Of a stretch of DNA of 9,052 nucleotides, positions 1 to 4,340 are shown one piece after another. Source of the DNA: Syntrophobacterales bacterium (GTDB lineage Bacteria > Desulfobacterota > Syntrophia > Syntrophales > UBA6807); contig JAGGSD010000372.1 of NCBI GenBank assembly GCA_021159265.1, forward strand, positions 1 to 9,052, read 5' to 3'. The notes beneath the pieces are model-generated. The model searched no databases. It saw nothing but the letters and a program-made list of their open reading frames with translations, and had not been told where the DNA came from. Numbering within the stretch: position 1 is the first letter of the stretch; each line of letters starts with the position of its first letter. Both the position numbers and the translations under genes were made by a program.

Positions 1-145
1 GAACATTTGAATATTAGAAATTCGGATTTGTTTCGCATTTAGTGCTTCGAATTTCCAGTTTATCTGGGTTAGGCTGTAGGCTGAAGACTGTTAGCCTGAA
101 AACCTACTAATAGGTTACAGCCTATATACCCTCAGGCTTCAGTTT
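1..145. other. spacer downstream of flgD, repeat-filled
   Basis: This is non-coding sequence after the flgD stop. It holds an AT-rich stretch at 1-60 with repeated TTCGAATTT/GAAATTCGG-like words. A short heptamer run follows at 71-98 (AGGCTGT, AGGCTGA, AGACTGT, TAGCCTG). Two dyads are visible: TAGGCTGTA (70-78) with TACAGCCTA (116-124), and AACCTA (101-106) with TAGGTT (111-116) around a CTAA loop. The next gene, probably flgE, would lie beyond position 1. No start codon or ribosome binding site for it is inside the window. Confidence 0.6.
71..98. repeat. AGGCTGT-type heptamer run
   Basis: Four consecutive 7-bp units are read directly: AGGCTGT, AGGCTGA, AGACTGT, TAGCCTG. They share the 7-bp period of the other repeat families in this window but have a different core word. 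They lie in the spacer after flgD. Confidence 0.55.
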
Positions 146-787
146 TTATCCCGTTTCATTCACAGAGATTACATCCCCTAAAGGGATATCCTGCCCGTTA
201 ACTGAGAGAACAGGAGACCCTTCATCAAAAGAAACTCCCATTACTTTTCCCGTTATCATTGTATAAGCTGGAACCACATCTCCATTAGCATCGGTTGCAG
301 ACACCTCAAAAGTATAGTTGCCGGCTGCAATACCACTGCAATTCCACGTAACTGAACTCTCACCCTCCTTTTGACTTCCAAGATCGAGAGTATCCACAAG
401 ATTACCTCCCTCATCATAAATACTGACAACAACCTTTTCAGCGCCTTCTGTCAGATTATAAGTAAGGTCGGCAGATGTGCCGTCTACTTTAATGACATTG
501 CCTATCGCGGTTATTTCCTTGCCGATAAGGTTTGCCGCCTGGGAATTATTTAACGAGGCCTGATAAAGGCCCAGGGTTTTTAATTGATCATTCATATTGC
601 TCAACTGCTCAAGGCTGGAAAACTGGGCAAGCTGCGCTGTAAAATCCGTGCCGTCAAGCGGATTAAGAGGATCCTGATGTTTAAGCTGGGCTATCATCAT
701 TTTAAGAAAATCATCTTTTCCTATCGCGCTCGTCTCCAGAGTTTGCAAACTTCCGCCGCCGCCGATTATACCTTCTATACCTGTCAT
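146..787 (-). CDS. flgD: flagellar hook assembly scaffold protein FlgD
   Basis: This is the hook cap protein, which is exported and sits at the growing hook tip to guide FlgE polymerisation before being discarded. The product is 213 aa, normal for the family. Residues 26-62 (starting DDFLKMMIAQLKHQDPLNPL) are the hallmark conserved N-terminal block. Residues about 105-180 form a beta-rich Ig/FlgD-like domain with the GNYTFEVSATDANG pattern, and residues 181-211 look like the closing Tudor-like strands. The start is ATG at 785-787, supported by a strong Shine-Dalgarno AAAGGAG (794-800) six bases upstream; the stop is TAA at 146-148. It lies 117 bp after fliK on the same strand, as in many hook operons, so it is probably co-transcribed with fliK. 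It carries no repeat-derived residues, unlike several neighbours. Confidence 0.96.
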   Translation of the reverse strand: MTGIEGIIGGGGSLQTLETSAIGKDDFLKMMIAQLKHQDPLNPLDGTDFTAQLAQFSSLEQLSNMNDQLKTLGLYQASLNNSQAANLIGKEITAIGNVIKVDGTSADLTYNLTEGAEKVVVSIYDEGGNLVDTLDLGSQKEGESSVTWNCSGIAAGNYTFEVSATDANGDVVPAYTMITGKVMGVSFDEGSPVLSVNGQDIPLGDVISVNETG

Positions 788-904
788 TTTATACTCCTTT
801 CATTAGGCGGATAGGTTTAAGGCTGAAGGAAAAACCACCTTCTACCTCCTACCCTTCTCACACTCTTTGTGTCTCTGCCCTTTTGTCCCTCTGTGCCTGA
901 GTAG
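788..904. repeat. fliK-flgD spacer with degenerate short repeats
   Basis: This 117-bp spacer is pyrimidine-rich on the plus strand from about 836 to 897. It contains degenerate tandem words: CCTTCTACCTCCTACC, then CTCTTTGTGTCTCTGCC, then TTTGTCCCTCTGTGCC. The words resemble the CTCTG- and CTTCT-type repeats elsewhere in the cluster but are more diverged. The only functional element seen is the flgD ribosome binding site. I saw no sigma-54 type promoter here. Confidence 0.5.
794..800 (-). promoter_or_regulatory. ribosome binding site of flgD
   Basis: AAAGGAG on the minus strand, six bases before the flgD ATG. It is the strongest Shine-Dalgarno match in the window and fixes the flgD start. Most neighbouring genes have weaker sites. 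Confidence 0.85.
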
Positions 905-2533
905 TTACGCAAACAAACTGACACGACCGCCATGCTTGTCACTTCGAACGCGCGGATTTTCTTCCTCAAACGATGGTGAGTTATGATTTAAAGAATTTTG
1001 TTTCCCGTTCCGGGTTTCTTCGTTCCATCCCGGATTTCCGCCTTCACCAAATAATGTTCCGTTCTGCCCTGATCTATAATTAGCGCCATCAGACTTTTCC
1101 TGAACTAATACATTTATGGCATCCGTAACCAATCCGTGACTGCGAAGAGAGCCTTTGAGACTTTCCATATTTGACTCCAATATATGCCTGACATCATTAT
1201 TCTCCGTCTGGAGGATAAGACGAACTTTATTATCCCTGACAAGCACATCCACATCGAGTGCACCCAGACGGGGCGGATTGAGCATAATTCTTACCCTTCC
1301 GGGCTTCTTTACACCGTTTGAAATCTGCTTGATCAAAGCACGAGGTTCTATGCTGTAACTGCCTGCATTTTCATTAACTGCCGCCGAACTGCTTTCCGCA
1401 TGAAAGGCTGTATGATGATATGCCCCGGCAGAAGAAATCTTATCCAAATGCGATGCCGATGAAATTTTTCTATGAAGAATTTCTATAGCCTCTCCACTTT
1501 TAAGGCCTGAGTGCCTCAGAATGTCTTTAATTTCATTTTTGCCGTCGTTTTTTGTGAGTATAAAAGAATTTTTTTCTGTTTTGTCAGGCTCTATGGCGCT
1601 TTTTCCTTTCACAGCAGCCATATTCTTCAAATTGAACTTCAAAAGTTCAGGGGCATCCTCCATGCTTGTTTTCTGGCTTCTAACCTCTGGCCTCTGGCCT
1701 CCGAACAGGGCATTGCTTATTCCGGCAATGTTCTTCCCATTCTTAAAGAGAACCGCATGGTTCTTTCCATTACTCAAATTTTCTCCAGCAGGATCAGCAA
1801 CCTTTGCTTCCATGTTTTTCTTAAGCGCTTCATCTTTCACGGACAAACGAGCTTGTACATGCCACCCTCTTTGATCTCTGACCTTTGATCTCCAATCTCT
1901 GATCTCATACTTTCCGGCTTCACTCTTAAGACCCAAATACTTTAGTGAATTCCCGATGTTATTTTCGCCGCCGTCATTTACAGGTGCAAAAAAATTCTTT
2001 TCCGTATTTCTTCCCGTTATGGCATCTCCTACAGCGCTTTTTCCTTTCACAGCAGCCATATTCTTCAAATTTAACTTCAAAAGTCCCTGATTCTCCTTCA
2101 TCTTTGACTTTTGATCTCTGACCCCATCCTTACCTTTCGACGCATTCACAGAGGAATTGATATCCTTTAGAATGACACCGTGTGGATTTTCCGTAATACC
2201 CTTACCTTTCTCAGCAACCGCATTCTTCAAATTGAACTTCAAAAGTTCAGGGGCATCCACAATCTCTGACCTCTGACCTCTGACCTCTGACCCCTGACCC
2301 ACGATCCCTGACTTCTGACTTCTGACTTCTGACATCTTCCCTTTATCGAGGCGGAAATTAAGTGAAATTTTCCCTGTCTTTTGTGTCGTTGTATGACACG
2401 GGTTTCCCATCACACAGACAAACGATGTTATTTGCTCCGTTTCCCCGCCAGTTTTCCCTTTTCGCAATTTATCAGGTATACCCGGAAAGCCGGCGCCCTG
2501 TTTTAAATTTATCGGATTAAATTCTGTCATCAT
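905..2533 (-). CDS. fliK: flagellar hook-length control protein FliK (repeat-expanded)
   Basis: FliK is a secreted molecular ruler that measures hook length and switches the export gate from hook to filament substrates. The product is 542 aa. The conserved C-terminal Flg_hook domain is at about residues 393-478, including the diagnostic VRIMLNPPRLGALDVDV segment (414-430) followed by VRLILQTENNDVRHILESN. The N-terminal 390 residues are low-conservation, hydrophilic ruler-like sequence, as usual. Unusually, they contain four in-frame heptamer-DNA tracts encoding SEVRxQK-like peptides (about residues 68-90, 136-145, 209-222, 279-290). They also carry three copies of an LLK(F/L)NLKN module (97-104, 151-158, 297-304). 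The start is ATG at 2531-2533, directly followed by a second ATG. The nearest purine-rich site, GAAAGG (2548-2553), is 14 bases away, longer than ideal. A sigma-54 promoter lies about 370 bp upstream. Confidence 0.93.
   Translation of the reverse strand: MMTEFNPINLKQGAGFPGIPDKLRKGKTGGETEQITSFVCVMGNPCHTTTQKTGKISLNFRLDKGKMSEVRSQKSGIVGQGSEVRGQRSEIVDAPELLKFNLKNAVAEKGKGITENPHGVILKDINSSVNASKGKDGVRDQKSKMKENQGLLKLNLKNMAAVKGKSAVGDAITGRNTEKNFFAPVNDGGENNIGNSLKYLGLKSEAGKYEIRDWRSKVRDQRGWHVQARLSVKDEALKKNMEAKVADPAGENLSNGKNHAVLFKNGKNIAGISNALFGGQRPEVRSQKTSMEDAPELLKFNLKNMAAVKGKSAIEPDKTEKNSFILTKNDGKNEIKDILRHSGLKSGEAIEILHRKISSASHLDKISSAGAYHHTAFHAESSSAAVNENAGSYSIEPRALIKQISNGVKKPGRVRIMLNPPRLGALDVDVLVRDNKVRLILQTENNDVRHILESNMESLKGSLRSHGLVTDAINVLVQEKSDGANYRSGQNGTLFGEGGNPGWNEETRNGKQNSLNHNSPSFEEENPRVRSDKHGGRVSLFA
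1596..1658 (-). repeat. FliK internal duplication, copy C
   Basis: Positions 1596-1645 match 2034-2083 at 49 of 50 bases. Positions 1622-1658 match 2222-2258 at 37 of 37 bases. The copy encodes EDAPELLKFNLKNMAAVKGK and is therefore a mosaic of copy A (N-terminal part) and copy B (C-terminal part). Confidence 0.85.
1671..1705. repeat. heptamer tract inside fliK (5 units)
   Basis: Plus-strand units are TTCTGGC, TTCTAAC, CTCTGGC, CTCTGGC and CTCCGAA. The minus strand reads in frame through it and encodes FGGQRPEVRSQK (about FliK residues 277-288), just before the third LLKFNLKN module. It is more diverged than the 2264-2333 tract. Confidence 0.8.
1869..1910. repeat. heptamer tract inside fliK (6 units)
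   Basis: Plus-strand units are CTTTGAT, CTCTGAC, CTTTGAT, CTCCAAT, CTCTGAT and CTCATAC. It is translated in frame as YEIRDWRSKVRDQR (FliK residues 209-222). It is the only one of the four fliK tracts not followed by an LLKxNLKN module. Confidence 0.8.
2034..2083 (-). repeat. FliK internal duplication, copy B
   Basis: This 50-bp block encodes LLKLNLKNMAAVKGKSA (residues 151-167) and is nearly identical to 1596-1645. The protein similarity continues downstream to about residue 211. Both copies then show TEKN, NDG, a spaced L, and GLKS at similar spacing, so the duplicated unit is about 75 residues at protein level. Confidence 0.8.
2102..2129. repeat. heptamer tract inside fliK (4 units)
   Basis: Plus-strand units are CTTTGAC, TTTTGAT, CTCTGAC and CCCATCC. 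It encodes DGVRDQKSK (FliK residues about 136-144), immediately N-terminal of the second LLKLNLKN module. Confidence 0.75.
2222..2258 (-). repeat. FliK internal duplication, copy A
   Basis: This block encodes DAPELLKFNLKN (residues 93-104) and is identical over 37 bp to 1622-1658. It directly follows, in the protein, the ten-unit heptamer tract. Its downstream part (AVAEKGKG) is more diverged from copies B and C. Confidence 0.8.
2264..2333. repeat. longest heptamer tract inside fliK (10 units)
   Basis: Ten uninterrupted 7-bp units are read directly: CTCTGAC four times, CCCTGAC, CCACGAT, CCCTGAC, then TTCTGAC three times. Seven is not a multiple of three, so three units (21 bp) encode a heptapeptide period: SEVRSQK, SGIVGQG, SEVRGQR, SEIVDAP. 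The coding (minus) orientation GTCAGRR has no stop codon in any frame. The opposite orientation contains TGA. Confidence 0.92.
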
Positions 2534-2558
2534 TGAAACGCCAATTACCTTTCGTAAC

Positions 2559-2587
2559 GGTTCACAGGTTCAAGGTTCAGGGTTCGG
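2559..2587. repeat. GGTTCA-type heptamer run
   Basis: Plus-strand units are GGTTCAC, AGGTTCA, AGGTTCA and GGGTTCG. It sits 26 bp upstream of the fliK start codon, in the fliK leader. Confidence 0.75.
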
Positions 2588-2624
2588 CAGTGATAAGGTT
2601 AAAGGGTTTTTACGTTCTTACCTT

Positions 2625-2730
2625 GTAACCGTTCACGGAACGTTTAAATTAGAAAATAGAAATTGGAAATTGGGCATTCATGCCTTTGTACTGTTTTCCT
2701 TAATTTCTACTTTCCAATTTCAAGTTTCAA
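2625..2730. repeat. dispersed repeat, copy 1 (106 bp)
   Basis: It starts GTAACCGTTCACGGAACG and ends CAAGTTTCAA. It aligns to 4226-4324 with about 92 of 99 bases identical, plus one 7-bp insertion equal to one GAAATTG unit. Its interior has GAAATTGG words on the left and their complement on the right, so each copy is a long imperfect inverted repeat. Confidence 0.9.
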
Positions 2731-2787
2731 GCCGTAAACGGCTACTTACCTTCTCACCTTCTGCTCTTCTCACCTTCTAATCTTTGC

Positions 2788-2862
2788 CTCGTTCCCATGC
2801 TCCTGCCTGTGTGGTGTTCCCCTGTCTGCCTCGCAAATGCGGCAGGCAGGCGCGGGGATGCA
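2788..2862. repeat. nested palindromic element, copy 1
   Basis: The left end CTCGTTCCCATGCTCCTGCC (2788-2807) and the right end GCGCGGGGATGCA (2850-2862) are the complement of the ends of the element at 3669-3755. The 24 bases at 2788-2811 match the complement of 3728-3755 except for a 4-base insertion there. The centre carries a CTGTCTGCC ... GGCAGGCAG palindrome around TCGCAAATGC. It lies in the fliK leader. Confidence 0.85.
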
Positions 2863-2900
2863 AAACCATGAACGGTTGCCAATACTTTATAAAGGGTAAG

Positions 2901-2916
2901 AGCAAAAGACATGCCA
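2901..2916 (-). promoter_or_regulatory. sigma-54 (RpoN) promoter of the fliK-flgD hook unit
   Basis: On the minus strand the sequence reads TGGCATGTCTTTTGCT. The RpoN consensus is TGGCACG, four bases, TTGCW. All defined positions match except one C to T, and the GG and GC doublets have the required spacing. Transcription would start near 2890 and run into fliK. It lies in non-coding AT-rich DNA between the motE-like gene and fliK. This fits known RpoN control of hook genes in many flagellated bacteria. Confidence 0.78.
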
Positions 2917-2989
2917 CCCTTTAGGCTTTAAAGTTTACTTATAATATCAATGTGTTATGAAATTAAAATGTGATGAAAACTCAGGAAGA

Positions 2990-3002
2990 GGCAAATATTG
3001 CC
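2990..3002. promoter_or_regulatory. dyad upstream of the sigma-54 promoter, possible activator site
   Basis: GGCAA-ATA-TTGCC has perfect 5-bp arms around a 3-bp centre. It lies about 75 bp upstream of the -24 element, in the range used by sigma-54 enhancer-binding proteins. Only one such dyad is seen, so this is suggestive only. Confidence 0.3.
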
Positions 3003-3024
3003 CATTGATTTGAAAGAAATGCCG

Positions 3025-3066
3025 ACTTCAAAGGTTCAGGGTTCAGGGTTCGGAACTGTGAACCTG
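3025..3066. repeat. GGTTCA-type heptamer run over the motE-like stop codon
   Basis: Plus-strand units are ACTTCAA, AGGTTCA, GGGTTCA, GGGTTCG, GAACTGT and GAACCTG. On the coding strand the GGGTTCA unit at 3039-3045 reads TGAACCC and supplies the TGA stop of the upstream gene. The adjoining units encode its last residues. Confidence 0.75.
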
Positions 3067-3639
3067 AGCAGTTATCTCTTTGGTTATCTTCACAGCTTTG
3101 TCCGGTTTTACATGTCCCAATATCGCGCCCGCTTTTTTGCTTTTCATGTTCATGATTATAGCCGCAGCCGTTCTGCTGTCCAGTTTTTCAAGCATAGCGC
3201 CCGCACGGGCAGGAGGGGCAGACTCATAAACCTTTGCCAGGCCTCTGTACTTTTGATCATCTATCTCCTTAACCGTCTCGAGAAGCGTCGTTATTTTCTT
3301 CTCTATCGCCTTCAATCTGTCAATTTTGGAAAGTATCTCATCTTTCAGTGAATTTAATCTTCTCTCTTCAGATTTTAAAAAGTTTTCCCTGTTCTCAAGC
3401 GCCTCTTGCTTCTTCAGCAATGAAGATAGAAGCTTCCTTTTACCCGACAGGCTATCCTTGTATGCATCCTTAACCGGATAAGAGGGAAGAACTGCAACCT
3501 GCGAATCCGCAGCCGCCTGGCTTACAGACAGAAAACGATCAGCCGTTTCCGAATTTTTTACTATTCCTCCAACTACGGCAATCTTTGCCAGAACAATAAA
3601 TAATATCAAAACCTCACAAGCAATTATCAATTTCTTCAA
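3043..3639 (-). CDS. MotE-family flagellar protein (MgtE_N-like domain)
   Basis: This is a 198-aa membrane-anchored protein of the type found between fliJ and fliK in many flagellar operons. Relatives include alphaproteobacterial MotE, a motor chaperone, and spirochaete FlbB, a collar protein. Visible parts are a single N-terminal transmembrane anchor (residues about 4-26), a charged coiled coil (about 68-132), and a C-terminal helical repeat (about 136-190) with the ESAPPARAGAMLEKLDSRTA pattern typical of the MgtE N-terminal fold. The start is TTG at 3637-3639; an in-frame TGA lies two codons upstream, and AAAGGTG sits six bases before the TTG, so TTG initiation is well supported. The last residues (QVHSSEP) and the TGA stop are encoded by GGTTCAG-type repeat DNA. 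The role is inferred from family and position; motor or collar assembly is likely. Confidence 0.85.
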   Translation of the reverse strand: MKKLIIACEVLILFIVLAKIAVVGGIVKNSETADRFLSVSQAAADSQVAVLPSYPVKDAYKDSLSGKRKLLSSLLKKQEALENRENFLKSEERRLNSLKDEILSKIDRLKAIEKKITTLLETVKEIDDQKYRGLAKVYESAPPARAGAMLEKLDSRTAAAIIMNMKSKKAGAILGHVKPDKAVKITKEITAQVHSSEP

Positions 3640-3645
3640 TTTTCA

Positions 3646-3652
3646 CACCTTT
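3646..3652 (-). promoter_or_regulatory. ribosome binding site deciding a TTG start
   Basis: AAAGGTG on the minus strand, six bases before TTG (3637-3639). An in-frame TGA lies between it and the TTG, and no ATG follows within the transmembrane segment, so this site supports the unusual TTG start. Confidence 0.7.
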
Positions 3653-3668
3653 ACCGGGGGGGCAGGTA

Positions 3669-3755
3669 TGCATTCCCACGCCTGTCTGCGCCAGCCTGTC
3701 ACGTTTGCGACGTAGACAGGTACACTGCACAGGCAGGCAGGAGCATGGGAACGAG
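3669..3755. repeat. nested palindromic element, copy 2 (inverted relative to copy 1)
   Basis: The left end TGCATTCCCACGC (3669-3681) complements the right end of copy 1 at 11 of 13 bases. The right end CAGGAGCATGGGAACGAG (3738-3755) complements the left end of copy 1. Inside is a CTGTCTGCG ... CGTAGACAG palindrome. It occupies most of the fliJ-motE spacer (3640-3762). Confidence 0.85.
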
Positions 3756-3762
3756 TCAACTG

Positions 3763-4221
3763 TTAACCTCTGCCCCCAGATCCCTGACCCCTGAAACCTG
3801 CTCTAAAAATTCCAGCCTCATCCAGCTCTTTCTGTTCCCTGTCGATCCAAAACAACCTGTATTCTTTCAGTCCTTTTTCTTTAAGAATCTCCAGGATTCT
3901 CTTCTTTTTTGAAGCATCAACAAGATCAGCTCTTTTCTCTTTTAGTCCCTTTTCAATCCGACAAATTATATCCTCTCTGTGATTTTCCTCATTCTTCATA
4001 CGACTGATATAAGAGAAGTAAATTGAAGCGTCGGCGGCGCTCAGCCTGCTCTTCCCCATCTTTTCCAGCCGGGATACCAAATCCGCCCGCTCTTTTCTCA
4101 ATTCTTTCAATGCCTCTTTCTCACAATCAAGGCTCCTTTTTATATCAGCAAATTCAAGCATCAGCTTTTCTTCTAACTGCTTTCTATAATCTAGTACCGG
4201 CTGTAATCTGAAATTAAACAT
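3763..4221 (-). CDS. fliJ: flagellar export protein FliJ
   Basis: FliJ is the small coiled-coil stalk that inserts into the FliI ATPase hexamer and links it to the export gate. The product is 152 aa, near the family's usual length. The N-terminus, MFNFRLQPVLDYRKQLEEKL, is the characteristic FliJ opening. Almost the whole of residues 5-135 is charged, heptad-patterned helix, with the typical WIDREQKELDE end. Residues 141-152 (AGFRGQGSGGRG) are glycine-rich and encoded by heptamer repeat DNA, so they look like a late addition rather than part of the fold. The start is ATG at 4219-4221. No good Shine-Dalgarno precedes it: the 99-bp repeat ends only four bases upstream, so translation may rely on coupling or an atypical leader. 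It lies 119 bp after fliI. FliJ proteins are poorly conserved, but context and pattern agree. Confidence 0.9.
   Translation of the reverse strand: MFNFRLQPVLDYRKQLEEKLMLEFADIKRSLDCEKEALKELRKERADLVSRLEKMGKSRLSAADASIYFSYISRMKNEENHREDIICRIEKGLKEKRADLVDASKKKRILEILKEKGLKEYRLFWIDREQKELDEAGIFRAGFRGQGSGGRG
3766..3800. repeat. CCCTGA-type heptamers forming the fliJ 3' end
   Basis: Plus-strand units are ACCTCTG, CCCCCAG, ATCCCTG, ACCCCTG and AAACCTG. The minus strand reads them in frame as the last dozen residues of FliJ (GFRGQGSGGRG), and TAA follows at 3763-3765. Confidence 0.75.
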
Positions 4222-4225
4222 ATAA

Positions 4226-4324
4226 GTAACCGTTCACGGAACGTTGAAATTAGAAAATAGAAATTGGGCATTCATGCTTTTGTAGTGTTCTTCCCAATTT
4301 CTACTTTCCAATTTCAAGTTTCAA
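4226..4324. repeat. dispersed repeat, copy 2 (99 bp), hairpin-forming
   Basis: This is the same element as 2625-2730, in the same orientation, lacking one 7-bp GAAATTG unit and with about seven substitutions. The left arm 4244-4268 and right arm 4293-4317 are complementary over 25 bp with two mismatches, around a 24-base loop. It fills most of the fliI-fliJ spacer and ends four bases before the fliJ start codon. No T-run follows on either strand, so it is not a classical terminator. Confidence 0.9.
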
Positions 4325-4340
4325 ACCCTGAACCTTTTAT

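Larger units (their letters stand above)
2534..3042. other. 509-bp gap before fliK: promoter region plus repeat cluster
   Basis: No gene is seen in this stretch. From the motE-like stop toward fliK (minus-strand direction) it holds, in order: GGTTCA heptamers; an AT-rich tract with a GGCAA/TTGCC dyad (2990-3002); a sigma-54 promoter (2901-2916); a nested palindromic element (2788-2862); CTTCTCACC-like short repeats (about 2748-2785); a GCCGT/ACGGC mini-hairpin (2731-2742); a 106-bp dispersed repeat (2625-2730); and another GGTTCA heptamer run (2559-2587). The fliK leader from the predicted promoter would therefore be about 350 nt and mostly repeat sequence. Confidence 0.75.

Noticed and set aside
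101..116. Rho-independent terminator after flgD
   Set aside because: The AACCTA/TAGGTT stem is six pairs with few G-C pairs and no clear T-run. The hook operon probably continues to flgE.
1511..1888. Overlapping plus-strand open frames of 117-125 aa opposite fliK
   Set aside because: They arise because the stop-poor low-complexity FliK coding DNA stays open on the other strand. No domain or start signal supports them.
2264..2333. CRISPR-like array
   Set aside because: The units are 7 bp with no spacers, lie inside a coding frame, and no cas genes are present.
2534..2890. Cyclic-di-GMP or other riboswitch in the long fliK leader
   Set aside because: I looked for conserved riboswitch cores and saw none. 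The leader is explained by heptamer runs, the 106-bp repeat and the nested palindrome.
2998..3351. 117-aa open frame on the plus strand opposite the motE-like gene
   Set aside because: It is antisense to a conserved coiled-coil flagellar gene, and its N-terminal part is translated GGTTCAG repeat.
2788..3755. A transposon or IS carrying the motE-like gene between terminal inverted repeats
   Set aside because: The cargo is a normal operon member at its expected position, with no transposase and no visible target duplication. The flanking repeats are better read as dispersed palindromic elements.
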